Source: Ptychodera flava (Eukaryota; Hemichordata; Enteropneusta; Ptychoderidae). From it: a stretch of DNA of 64,000 bases. The DNA lies in contig NC_091929.1 of NCBI RefSeq assembly GCF_041260155.1, positions 26,350,080 through 26,414,079 of the forward strand. The letters run 5' to 3'. Numbering within the stretch: position 1 is the stretch's first letter; each line of letters opens with the position of its first letter. The notes beneath the pieces were generated by a model. It did no database searches. It was not told the origin of the DNA and worked only from the letters and a program-made list of their open reading frames with translations. Positions 13,101 through 25,100 of this stretch are shown one piece after another. Both the position numbers and the translations under genes were made by a program.

Positions 13101-16100
13101 TTCATGATGTTTGTAAAGAAATTTTAACATAAGTATCGATTACAAAATGACGATATCGAAATTATATCACTACATAATTTTCGAACTTTCTTCCTGTCGC
13201 TTTGAATGGTGTCATTTTGACCAAACTTGGCGAATAAAATCCTGACATAATACCATTTAGTTTACACTTTTAATAAAAGGGTGTCACCACGCTACTTTTT
13301 ACAATATCTCCAGGTGAATGGGTAATATGCGCCATGTAAATTGGTACTAAATGTTAATTTTTCGCTCATATTGAATAAAAACCAGCTTCCTAGGGGGTCA
13401 AAATATGACAAGGTTATAGGTCACATGAATTTCTAAGAGACTGGGTCAAAAAATTAGGTAAAAGCGCAATTTCATCAATGACAGGTGATGTTAAATACAT
13501 GCGCTACAAAATAACCCATTTGCGGCAGGCTGGAGTTAAATCTGCGCAGAAATGTTCTAAAGCGTGTGCGCGTCCGAATTCGTCGGCCTTTACCTTACAG
13601 ATACTGTACGATGCACATTAAATTATATCTAGACATTATATACTTTACCAATGGAAAAACTGTCGGTATGATGAGATTTGATAATTCATAAAGTCTATAT
13701 TCTTCATAAAAGTCATCTTGCAACATTTTGAAGAATTCCTCCGCGTCTTCTAGCTCCCATGGACACATGCTGTCTGGTTCTTGTCTCTCTTCATATCTGT
13801 AACGGAACACAATTGTCCAATAAACAGTGAGTGGCCATGTGGGGGCGCTACACCACACTCACTGATTCCATATTTACATGAACTACATGGTCATACAAAT
13901 TCAAGATCTTGTATCCACTTTCAACATTTCATCATTTTACAATCCAATTCCAGAAAATTTCTGTGTATATGCCATGGATTACCTCAAAGCTAAAACCATT
14001 TATGCAATCCGTAGAAGTCAGCAATATCTCTGAGTGATAGATTCGTTAATAAAACACATATCAATCACTACTTACTTTGCAATCATATTCATAATTTCTG
14101 TCATTCTGCTGATCTGTTTGGATTCATTGTCAAGTACACCCTTCAGTTTCTCTTCCTCGTGTTTGAGATTGACAATGGTATCCTCTTCGTGATGTAGCCT
14201 GGAATTTGGAAAAAGAAAAATCAGGATTATTTGAGGTGAAGTTGAGGCAGACTGGCCTACTGAACTGTCCGGCAAAGGGGTTAATTTATATAACAATGCA
14301 TAATTTGCATATTCTTTTGTTGTGAAAATGAGTTCTGTTGTATTTAACATATGAGTAGATCATCAGTAAAACAGTGGGACGATCCAACACTCAAATTCCC
14401 ATTGTGAAAGATCCAGACTGGTTTCATAAAGTTTCTAATCAACACTGAAGTTTCAACTCTGAAACTCTTTTAAAATTGTAAGGAGTAATACCATGAGCAC
14501 ATTAAAACATACAATTGGAAATTTCGGGAAACTTACTGTTTATCATTTTTGATAATTTCTTGTTCGGACATGTCCACCAGCAAGTCTAGATTATGCATCA
14601 ACTCTGGCATAGTGAACGCTGTTTGGTCCAGAGTGACAGGCGTGACTGGTTCCGTTTCTTCACCAGGTCTGCTGTGTTTCTGACTGATCTGATCGTATCC
14701 GGACAACACCCTCTTCTCCTTTCCAGTCAAGTCAATCACTTTCACTTGGGTCATGGCTTTGTCGGTCGGCCGGGACGATTTCTTCAATTTCACTTTTTCC
14801 TTCAGTTCATCAATCGTTTTGTAAGAATACTTGGGTTTCTGTTTAGCCTGTTGCAAACACAAACGGAAAATGGAATACTTGAAATTTACATTCTTTTAAA
14901 CAAAACTATGCCTTCAGTTAATCTTCTACAAATAGCTAATGTACCTCACGTCTTTGATAGCAAACTTCTGTAAATTACACATACGTATACAGTGCTTTGG
15001 GTAAAACATCTTCCATTAATGAAAACATAGATGGTGAGACTTGAAATGATCTGTTCAGTGTACCTCAGGTCCTTTCTTCCATTGTGATAATTGATTTCTG
15101 AATTCCTCGTCTTCTTCATCTTCTGAATCGACTTGTGGTTTCTGATTGGGTCGTTCTGGTCCGTGCGCACCGATGGCGCCCTTTCCTTTCCTCAGATGCG
15201 CCTCCACAGGTGTGATGATACCCTGTCCCTTTTTACCCAGACCTTTACCAGGCTGGTATCCCATCTGAAAGACAACAGGAAATAGAACTGTTACAGAGTT
15301 GGCGATTGTGAGGTCTGGCAGAGATCACCCTATTCATTGCGCAATGCCAAAAACTTACAAATAGCAGCAACAACTGAATTTGCAAAATCATAGTGGAGAC
15401 CACTACGGTACATCCTTACCCTAGAATTCAACAATGCATTGTCCATGACATAGTCCCTACATGGTTGATGAATTTAGAAACAATTGATGGAAATGATAGT
15501 CATGTTGGATTGTGTCACAAAACCAATTTACATGCATATGTATTACATAGGTGGTAATCCTTGTACCAAGTTTGGAAGAAATCGCTCCTGGCATCTCTGA
15601 GAAATTTGCGTGAACAGGGGCACGCACAGACGCATGCACGGACATGGCCAAATCTATAAGTCCCATCTGACTTTGTCCGTTGGGACTAAAAAAGTAATTT
15701 ACAGTCAGGATGTATACAAGTAAGACATATATCAGAACCAATTTGGAATTGTCATTGCAAACATTGTTTCATATAAGAAGAAGAATCAGACTGCGGTTTC
15801 TTTTCGATATGAACGTCGCAGTGATAAGTATTTTTACATTGTCAAAAATACTGGCATTAAACTACAATAAAATGGAGTGCAAGCTATATTTGGTATGTTT
15901 CATTATTTATCACTATATGTAACACATTATGCATTGCTGGAAGGGGGGGGGAGGGCAAATTGACAAACCTACCTGAAGCAGAAGCTTCTGACCAATACCT
16001 TTGGTATGTTTTTCCCAACTTCCAAACCCTTTATCCGAGGTATGCATTTTTCCTGAACCCTTCTGTTTGAAACCCAATCCACCCTGTGATTTGAATGGTT

Positions 16101-18369
16101 TCTTCTTGGTGCTTTTGAATTCCATGGGAACTTCAAAGGCTTCTTCTTCATTGCCCTGGAGATGAAAATTAATATTGTGTTAAAATCAGATTTTTATTTT
16201 TGTCGTGTTGATCACTGCAATGTATCATTCACAGTTCTTTATAGCTCGTCAGGTTGAGTGGCGATGTGAAACATAACAGTAGTTTGACATCGTCACACAT
16301 CAGTATGCTGCAAATAAACGTTTTTCATGAATCTTATAGTGTTACTATCCACAGTGCACTCACATTCCACTAAAGAAGTATTCTTATGGCTGAAAAATGG
16401 TCATATGAATTGAAACAGAAGCAATCTTGACACGATCACATTGACACAAATTATTCAGCAAATTTTGTCCTTATCCTGCCAAGTTCATATGTCACCATCA
16501 GGCCAATATGGTTATAAAACTAGTGAAGCACATGTACCATATGATGCATTTTAACAAATTGGACATTTGAAGGCCCCTGAAAATATGTATACACTGTAAA
16601 CATGATTTTTACTGGGGAAAGCTGCTACAAGAAACCAAATCAAGTAGGTAAAATATGGATGATGTTGGCTCAATACTGCTTTTTTTACTGACTTGGCAGA
16701 TGGGGAAGTGATACTGTCTGGCAGGAAAAGGGTTAAATGTACAGGAATAATAAATTTTGACCCCATGTCCCTGTGCAGAGGTCCAACTGGACTACAGGGA
16801 ATATTAGGAAGAGTTCAGTCCAATTTGTGGTGCTGATCCAATTTATCATCCTACTTTCCAAACCGTCAAACAACAGAAACTTCTGGAGAAAGCCACAAAC
16901 TTACTTCTTCCATTTCCTGTTTCATCTCTTCACCAGTTTTCTTGAGACCTCCGCTGACAAACTCAAGCCCAGCGGAGAAATCTTTCCGTCTTCCTCCTCC
17001 CAGGCCCGCCCTCCCTCCTCCGTATTCATCGTCGCTGTCATCTCGAGGAGGGGCCCAAATACCTGGAAATTTGGAAAGAATTGAGTATAAGTAAGTGGCA
17101 TTCATGTGCGAATGCAGCAACCAAGCTACGTTGCATGTAATGGTGTTCTGATTCAGGCAACTACAGAGTGTGAGTCCAACCTTGTGCTGATAATAAACTT
17201 AAGGTAGATCACCCCTCAGAGACAGATATTCGGACTCTCAAACTTTTACAATTCTTTTCTGATATACCACTTGTGGGGGTTCATTTTAAAGCTCTTGGTG
17301 TAAGAAAACATTTTGGCGACTTCATTTTTCAAAATTCGAAAATTGTATTATTCTCTATAGAGTTAACACAGGGATTGTGGCCATCTTGAATTTTAAATAT
17401 CGGCAAATCTTGGGTTATTTGAAGGACTGCCTCCAAATATAGTAAGCACACTGTGTGACAATTGTGATAACATACTCAACCATACAATTTTCTTCCCTAT
17501 TTTTGAATCCCGGTATCTTTAATTATGATGCTCATTGAGAAGTAGAGAATTTGTCATTTGCATCGTTGACTTCTGCAAAAGCCAGGTCATAAGGTTTATG
17601 GATGAAGCCTTTATACAAATATTTCCATAATTATGCACAAGGCGGAATAAAAGTAAAGCCTCAGTATTTAAGGATTTTCCTATCATTTGGATACACCTAT
17701 ATATGATACATAGGTTATAACTTTTGCGAATGTAAACAAATTATCTTTGTAATAAAATTTTGTAGACTTTATTGCAGATTACTGTAGGTTTGCATATATT
17801 AAACAAACTTTGCCAGGATTGTCAATGTCAGACAAGGATGATTGTAATTTTTCCCCTTACAGAGCAAGAAATCAGCAATAACTTTTCCGGAACTTTGTGA
17901 AAAATACATAGTTTTTGTCACTTTCCAGGTGCGTTTTTTTTTTTATTTGAACATTTAAGAAGACTACTTCCCGAAGAACTTACTATCAATTGTAAATTTG
18001 ACGGTATATTTCTGACAGTTACATGCATATGTGACACTACATGGAAGTGTGTTAGCACCCCTCACCTACGGGTATTGGAGAGCATCTCCGTAGTAGTGCC
18101 AACTTCATGGTCATGTAGAGCCTAGATTCTATTCGTGCGCTTGCCTCCGTACCTCTGACCCACTGGGTCGGAGGTACGGAGGCAAGCGGACAAATAGAAT
18201 CTAGGCTAGGTCATGTACAAACTTGAGAGCGTTGCTCACCATAAATGGCGTCACTCTTGGTTTGCCTATATCGTTTCCGATCGGGATTAAACTCGTTTAA
18301 CAAATCGTAATCGGTTACTTCAAAGCTCTCCACTTCTTCTTCGGAATTGGAGTCGAATCTGTCCGCCAT
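4127..18369 (-). CDS. TFIP11: TFIP11, tuftelin-interacting protein 11 (G-patch splicing factor), 14 coding exons
   Basis: Nuclear spliceosome-disassembly factor; in the family (yeast Ntr1) it works with the DHX15/Prp43 helicase to release the intron lariat. Coding exons on the minus strand, all with AG/GT borders and joined in phase: 18369-18240, 17062-16905, 16155-15973, 15264-15064, 14847-14537, 14198-14076, 13796-13649, 12072-11850, 11439-11278, 10158-9940, 8996-8790, 7642-7509, 6744-6688, 4297-4127. The sum is 2427 nt, or 808 residues plus stop, close to the roughly 840 of vertebrate TFIP11. The N-terminus is acidic ([18 protein letters not shown]). The G-patch spans about residues 142-190 with [22 protein letters not shown] and KGKGAIG. 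The GCFC-type domain follows, from about 365 to 640 ([39 protein letters not shown]). The end, from about 743, carries [17 protein letters not shown] and finishes [14 protein letters not shown], the family signature. The start is the first ATG before the conserved acidic region. Introns hold many MITEs and no other gene. No break was found. Confidence 0.97.
4428..4780. repeat. R1 MITE (AAGGTAG...CTACCTT family) in TFIP11 intron 13
   Basis: Begins aaggtagtatgcatctc and ends with the family words gtctttcagtttcgaggcgc, although the terminal CTACCTT is decayed. The interior words common to R1 are present: a stretch near agctcttggag, atggcggccattttgaattt, and a CACC/ACCC-type word before tttttattc. 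The family is about 350 bp with TIRs of about 18 bp. Confidence 0.75.
6133..6482. repeat. R1 MITE, near complete
   Basis: Starts aaggtagtatgcacctc and ends tgtgttctacctt, which are inverted copies. Interior words aatggccaccaattct and caagagcttcaaaat match the family. It sits in TFIP11 intron 13. Confidence 0.8.
6888..7111. repeat. R2 MITE copy 3
   Basis: Starts cttaacactttgagtgcc and ends gttcaaagggttaa. The interior matches R2. Open frames on both strands across it (6707-7208) are products of the repeat and not genes. Confidence 0.75.
7804..8125. repeat. R1 MITE, right end truncated
   Basis: Starts ggtagaatgagcctcgggg, followed by family words tctgatctaccacttg and ggatggcagccattttgaa. The right terminal repeat is lost. 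It lies in TFIP11 intron 12. Confidence 0.65.
8266..8486. repeat. R2 MITE copy 4
   Basis: Starts ttaaccctttgagtgctg and ends ggcgctgaaagggtta, with an R2 interior. Intronic in TFIP11. Confidence 0.75.
9126..9470. repeat. R1 MITE, right end decayed
   Basis: Starts aagatagaacgcgcctcgg and shows tctgatctaccacttgtgg and gaatttgaaatatcg of the family, fading out near ctttcatg. It lies in TFIP11 intron 10. A further R1 tail fragment (gtctttcactgtcgaggcgc) is at about 11730-11760. Confidence 0.65.
12073..13648 (-). other. TFIP11 intron 7, no recognised element
   Basis: This is the longest TFIP11 intron in which no R1 or R2 copy was recognised. It contains a recurrent theme (caccacgct twice, tggtgtcattttgacc-like words) suggesting an old unclassified repeat at about 12820-13450, and the self-complementary word gtttccatggaaac. 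No exon-like open frame with splice sites was seen. Confidence 0.4.
17201..17425. repeat. R1 MITE, left part only
   Basis: Starts aaggtagatcacccctcag, continues with the family word ccacttgtgggggttc and stops after the gaattttaaatatcgg region. It lies in TFIP11 intron 1. Confidence 0.65.
18109..18217. mobile_element. Foldback element with 9-bp direct repeats, TFIP11 intron 1
   Basis: The core 18120-18206 is an almost perfect palindrome. The outer arms are gcctagattctatt and aatagaatctaggc. The inner arms, 18138-18162 and 18164-18188, are 25 bp each, complementary with one mismatch and separated by a single base. The nine bases ggtcatgta occur immediately outside on both sides (18109-18117 and 18209-18217), as a target-site duplication would. 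Foldback and Mutator-type elements make 8-9 bp duplications. It sits only about 30 bp from the exon 1 donor site at 18239. Confidence 0.75.
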
Positions 18370-18640
18370 ACTTCTTCAGTTTGTGTATGGCTCCTAGTAT
18401 CACGACCAATCGATCTGTACTCTTCACAATCACAGAACAAGGTACACAGCGCCAGGCCCACAGGCAAGTCCCCCAAACAAAAAAAAATCTTGTTGTAAAA
18501 GCAAGATGCTGGTACAAATATTTCGCTGATCGAGTTTGAATCTGGTACAGTGATTCAATGATTCAAATTCAGCAGCAGATCAGTCTATTTAGACACTACG
18601 TTACGTAGTATCGACGACATGTATGATGTAGACGTTGTTT
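18370..18640 (-). promoter_or_regulatory. TFIP11 5' UTR and probable promoter
   Basis: The position just upstream of the TFIP11 start codon (18369) makes this the expected promoter region. No TATA box is evident. Palindromic acgttacgtagta lies near 18598. The transcription start cannot be placed from sequence alone. Confidence 0.45.
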
Positions 18641-19073
18641 TGAACGTAAGTTCAGGGTCCCTCCAAACGCATAACGTGAAAGAAACGTTCCTGTGTGATT
18701 TACCCTTAACTGTCCTAAATTGACTTACAGCATCATGTGTTGAACTTGGTAGAGGGTTAATGTCTTACATTTAATCACGTAAGATCTGGCTGAATCGAAT
18801 TATCGCGGGTTTAACACAGCTACCGATGGTCCCGAAGCTTTTTTCCCATGAAAGCCGCCATCTTTGTTTGATTCTACTGGGGCGCCCTCTATTAATACTG
18901 ATTTCAGCACGTGAAGGACACAAGGGAGAGAAGGAGCTTTGGATCGCCATCGTCCCCTTTGGACTCTTTTTACTTTGCTAACGTTGACAACTTTCATCTT
19001 TTTTTTAGTTTTAAATGTTTGAAGTAAGTATAGAGATAATTCCACAGTCCTGAAACGTTAAAATAAACAGTTT

Positions 19074-19430
19074 AAGGCAGAATGCGTCCCGGGAACAGAT
19101 ATTCGGTCTCTCAAACTTCTGCAATTCTTTTCTGATCTACCACTTGTAGAGGCTCATTTTAAAGCTCTCTATGTAAGAAAAAATTTCACCGTGTTAGTTT
19201 TGCGAAAATAGAAATTTTTTTTTCTCTCCATACAATTAACACAAGGATGGCGGTCATTTTGAATTTCAAGTATCGGTAAACCTTTGGTAATTTGTTTCAC
19301 CAGTAACAGAATTTGCAAGGTGACCCCAAATTTTTATTCTTGATTTTGAAAGAGAATGGTCGAAATATTTGCCTGGGAAAGTTTGAGCTAAAGTTTTTAA
19401 GTCTTTCACTTTCGAGGTGTATACTACCTT
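19074..19430. repeat. R1 MITE, near complete
   Basis: Starts aaggcagaatgcgtcccgg and ends cgaggtgtatactacctt, inverted ends of the family. Interior words tctgatctaccacttgtag and ggatggcggtcattttgaa are present. Confidence 0.8.
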
Positions 19431-20198
19431 AACGTAAAAATAATTACAGTCTTTTCGGTTTGTAAACTATGCAAAAGCATAGTAGGAAGCAGAAGCGAGA
19501 AAAAATAACAGCGGATATTGTTATATCTGCTTTAAGACATATATGGTGCAGTGAGTAGTCAAGAAACACGGTATCGGAGAGAAATAGTTGTCCCTTTTTC
19601 AGTTTTTTAAATAGATCTTATACGATTACTTCATGCTCTTTGATTTTATGCAGCTCAAATTGTTTTGTGACAACTATTACCCTACTGTGGCATGGATTGA
19701 AAGATCCGTCGGTAGAGGGCGCTCTAGATAGCACCCAAAAGCAACGACCGCAACGTATCTTCTAATCTACTTGAGGCATGGAGCTGATTCAAACCGAAGC
19801 ATTTTTCCAGTATTCAAGTTTTAAGTGAACTAAATTTCAAAAACGTTCCATCACTTTGAGACGTTGTCAGAAGAACTGGGTTGTGACCAAGGATTACAAT
19901 GCACAAAGATGTATTTATCAAAAGCGAAGAGACAACCAGATCTGTCAGTATTTTTTCGCCGGCTCTAATGTACATAAAAAAATGTTGTTGTTGGTTTTTT
20001 TTCTAAATTATCTTGAATCCTAGCACGATGATAATACTTTTTCCAACAAGTACGTCTTTCCGTTTTAGTCATTTTACAATTTCACTTCAAAGTCTTAGTC
20101 AGTGTCTCAAACTAAGTCCTAGTTTTTACAATCGGTTTCCAAACACACAAAATACTCAAGAGATATTTTTCAAATTTATACAAATCTTGCAAAAGTAG

Positions 20199-20312
<114 letters not shown>

Positions 20313-20786
20313 TGACTGGGGTACTGGGGTACGGGAAGTATACCCGTCCCTCGCGATAGGAAATGAGCGATAAGGGTGAAGACTTACATCCTAAGCCCGT
20401 TGTAAAGCAAGACAGCAGATCAGCCCGGTGGAATGATGGGGTGGTAATGTCGATAGTGTGAAAGTTAAATGTCCGAAGCAAGAGAGTTGACAAATCAGTA
20501 CAATGGAAGGTAAAAACAGCTGTTTAAAAGAGCCTTACACTGGAAATTCCAGATATATTTAGACTCATTCATAACATTGTCTTTGTCTGAAACTTAATAC
20601 TAACAACGAAATTAATACTTGTGATAGATCTGTAAGTTTATAAACCACCTTTTCTTAAACTCAAAGGGTTCAATTATCCGGTATTCTCCACAGTTATCGT
20701 TCAAACAATCAAATACACTTTTGTTGCCCTACTTCTGTGCTTCATTTGACGAATATTTTTTTCATAGTTTTACTGTTTCTTACTTT

Positions 20787-21147
20787 GAGGTAGCATGCAC
20801 CTCGAAAGTCAAAGATCAGACGTAAACCTTTGCTAGCACTTTACTAAATGAAACTTTGCCCCATTCTCTTACCAAATCAACAATGAAAATTAGGGGTCAC
20901 CCTGCAAAATGTGGCACTTAATTAGAGAAACAAATTACCTGTCATTTCCTGATATGTGAAATTCGAAATTATCCCTATCTGTGTGGTAACTCCGAGGGGA
21001 AAATTTTATAATTCGATTTTCGAAAAATTCAAGATTCCTTACACCAAGAGCTTTAAAATGAGCCCCCACAAGTGGTAGATCAGTCTGATAACAGATTTGT
21101 AAAAGTTTGAGAGTCCGGATATCTGTCCCAGGAGCGCATTCTACCCA
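20787..21147. repeat. R1 MITE at the 3' border of array unit A
   Basis: Starts gaggtagcatgcacctcg and ends gagcgcattctaccc. Remnants of an R1 copy lie at the corresponding border of units B (34503-34593), C (44510-44613) and D (58255-58360), so this insertion is older than the duplications. Confidence 0.8.
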
Positions 21148-21872
21148 AATATACAACACATTCATGAGGTGATTAATGCTAGTACAACATTACGAGTTGT
21201 TGAGAGTCTACACTGAGTAAAATACACTGCTTAATGTAATATATGCCATTAGTTCAAGTGCATATTGCTTATATCCATCTTGACTGGATTAATAATCCAA
21301 ACCTAACATGTATCGAAATGTACATCCTTCATTAGAAATACTCTAATACCAAGTACTTTTTAAAGCATTACAAAAAGGTTTATATATTCACCTCTACTCT
21401 GTACATATTTGGAATATTAAATGTATAAAAAACCCCACATCTTTTGTATGATAAATGCACGCGTTTACATAAAAATGCTTTCGAAATAAAGATAAAAAAT
21501 CGTATCCTTGGTGGTAAAAGGAATTGAAACCGAAAAGAGAGTCTGTATAACAACACTTTCAAAAAGAATGGTATAAATTCACACACAAAAAATGGTACAA
21601 TGTACATTTCTAAAAATTAAGTACTTCTCACTTGAGTAAAACAATATCAAAAGTTTGGGAATTGCAATTTTCCCAAAAATGCAACTTTTTAAAAAAATGT
21701 TAAAACAAATATGACAGTTTTCTAAATATGATCATCATTTTCATCAATTCAAAAGGAACACAGATTGTCTTTTTATATTGTCTGATCGGAAACATTAAAA
21801 CGTCATTACAGCTGTGCGATTTGTGATGCCTTGTGAACGCGAGTGCAACTAACTTATTTCTTAGAAAACCAA

Positions 21873-21878
21873 TTTATT
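21873..21878 (-). terminator. Poly(A) signal of MS4A-like copy A
   Basis: AATAAA on the minus strand, 84 nt after the stop codon. The equivalent hexamer is kept in copies B (35271-35276), C (45203-45208) and D (60560-60565). Confidence 0.7.
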
Positions 21879-21961
21879 TTTATCCTATAAAACATGTGTA
21901 AATGCAATGTCTGGAAGTTCTCAGTAGATTCTTCCAACAAGTTTCTCGACACGTAAAACCG

Positions 21962-22147
21962 CTAAGCGTATGCCGGCGGCAACGTATCATTTGACGGCTC
22001 CCCCTTCGCTTGAGGTTGGCCGTAACCGTAACCGGCTCCTGGTTCACCCTGGCCATAGGGGGCGCTTGTCCCTGCCATCGGCACGGCGCCAGGCTGCACG
22101 AACATCGGCTGAGTGTTGTAAGGACCTAATTGAGAACAGTTAAAGAG

Positions 22148-22187
<40 letters not shown>

Positions 22188-25100
22188 CTTTATTTATTTA
22201 TTACCATGATACATCAATTTTTATTTATTTATTTTTCAATCAATCTATCTATGTATTTATATAATCTATCTATCTATGTATTTATCTATCTATTTATTTA
22301 TCTATTTACTATATGCCTCGTACACCGAAAGTTGAGCTCTACATGGAATCCCATGGCAACTTGTTGATGATGTAGTAACAGGCCACATAGTCATCATTTG
22401 ACTGAAAGTGAATAGGAGCTATTTCCAATTTGACAACTTCGGGATTTAAAAAAAAATATGCATAAAAAATTGGTTAACCGCACAACAGTGATTTAAATAT
22501 TCTAAATGTGTTATAAGATGAAAATCGATCTACTTTTGCTACAGATTTGGTCTAACATTTAGATAAAGAATACGATTGTCATGTGCAAAAGTAAACTAAA
22601 AAATTTGGAGTGAAAACTAAGTAAGAGAGACATGTAAAAACATTACAGTGCCTTGTTTGGGACTATGTACTCTCGAGGCAGGACACCATTTGCTCTTTTG
22701 TTTATTAATACATTTGTTTAGTTGCAAGTGTAATTAACGTAACTTTCATACGATTAAATAAATTCACTTCTAGGGTATGAACAACATGATAGGCAAACTG
22801 TATAAACTCAGAAGCTTTGTCTGACTTAACTTCAATTTTAATTTCAATAGCAATTGACCGTAGATTTAGTGAAATATTGCATTTTGCACATTGTACACTT
22901 ACCGTAAGGTGGTGGCGCACTTGGGCCACTGGGAGGCACTAATATCACTTGTTGGCCATATTGCGTCGTTGCCATTGGAACCTGTTGTGGCACCCCGCCG
23001 GGCTGAACTGTGTAGTATACCTGTACAAAACGACACAGTGAGTAACACTGGCGACACGGGCAAACACGATTTTCTGCGTTTTCCTGAAAACTATTTCTTG
23101 TAAAAAAGGGGGGTATTTTGGCCTGTCCGATTTGTCGGTTCCTTTCTGGTTGTTTAATCATGGATTATGTGTTTATTCGTTTGTCTAAACAACCTTGTGT
23201 CCTAATTCGTCCTCAAGGAACAAAAAATCAGACAAACACATCACTGTCGGCGAAATATCATCAAACTAGATGATTCTTCAATATGTCAAACCCAGACATC
23301 GTGTATTGTATCATTTGTGCCGAAATTCTTATTCTCTAATGTGTTTCACTTTGAAATGTTTACAGTAAATTCGGTAAATTTTCGATCGGATTCGAAATGT
23401 TAACAGTAAAAGACATCAAACAGCTAAAATCAAATGTTGATATCGTCTACTACTTTCAGGTTACCTAAAAATATAGATTCGTAAAATTCATTCATTTTTT
23501 ACGTCTTCGGAATTCAAGTGATCATTATGATAGGATTAAACTATAACTAATGACTACGTCAAATTTGATTCAAAAATAGACAGATAACTTACGACTGGTG
23601 AGACATTTCTTGGCTTACAGCAGAGGGCGCCACAGCAAAAGGCAGAGTTAACAATCGCGACAACGAAGTCTATAAACCCCAAGAACAGGATCACGCCCTC
23701 TATGGCCAGTTTGGTGTCCTGATATTCGGAAGGAATATTCAAAGATGGTAACAAATTCAAGCCTTGGTTTCACTATTAGTGGTAGAAGTGATAAAAGAAG
23801 TGATGCGCCATTTATGGGCATCAGTCAGAAATTACAATAATATTGATTTATTTTTGAAGCTTAATGACACACACGACCTAGCGCGAAGACCAATGCAATT
23901 AGGAACTTTGAATAAAAAGGTGAAAAACATCAGCCCTAGCATTTGAAACATGTTCATATGCATATTGATGCATACTAATGCAAGATTTTTATGTGCTGTG
24001 ATCTACAAAAAATCCTCATTTAATTCATTTAGGCACAGTCTGTGATTTAGCCGTCAGTCTCCGCTTTTGTAATATATCCTCCTTTTAAGTAAGCTGGTAA
24101 CTGGCCAGTCGTTTATTCGTCAAATGTTCTGACAGTCAAAAGTTTTCATTTTACCCTGTTATTCCACAGAAGTCTGCTTAAATATCCAGCCTCCAGGGTG
24201 GGGAGGGGGTAGAGGTGTCTTGGTCTTATCACAGGTTATGAAAGGAAACTCTTCTCTGTCATGCCCTTGGTGGTGCATTAACTGTTGACTTTGGCAAAGT
24301 TAATCCGGTGATAATCTAGTGACAGCCTCCACAGATTAGTAACTTACTCTTGATTGCTTTAGCGCATTATTAGGCCACGGTTCCTTTGTGGCGGGACCGT
24401 GATTAGGCAATCAAATGCATCAGATAATAGACGCAACATGTCGATAAAACTTCGGGTTAGGGTGTCAAAGGACAAATACATGACATAGTGATGGAGAACA
24501 AGAAATCTTTTCAAAACTAGTGTTGAGATGATACCGAGACACCAAAGGAGTATTGGCAATACAAATCATAGTCGAAAGTATTAAAATAAAACAAGTATTA
24601 AAATAAACACTATCGATAAGAAACCTGTGATAAGACCAAGACAGCTATACTCCACCCCTGGGGAAGAACATTTAAGCAACCGCCTATGGTTATTCGTTAG
24701 TTAACCTATGGTAAGGATACTCACCCTATCATCACAGATGTAGTCCCCCCAAGAACCGTGTCGGCTGTAGTCATAGTAGCAAGAGTCAATAGCTTCTATC
24801 ACCATGGTGGCCACCATAATACCAAACAGAGTTGGGTAAAATAGAGTGGCGGTTAAAATGCACATCACCATGGAACTGATAATCTGGATAAGCAAAAATA
24901 ATGGACATGTGCCTTTCAGTTGTTACGTTCTACATTTCAAGTCGGTAAGAATGTGCCTCGGACTCGGAGACAGATATTCAGAATCTAAAACTGTTACAAT
25001 AGTTTTCTGATCTCACACTCGTGGGGCTCATTTTAAAGAGAAACATTTTCAGACTTCATTTTTCAAAAATGTAAATTTTTATTTTTGAATTTCAAACTTC

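Noticed and set aside
14593-14973. 126-codon plus-strand frame
   Set aside because: Antisense shadow of TFIP11 exon 5.
18800-19045. 81-codon minus-strand frame upstream of TFIP11
   Set aside because: Contains an attractive AAGATGGCGGC start context, but from that ATG only 13 codons are open; the longer frame has no domain and no splice partner.
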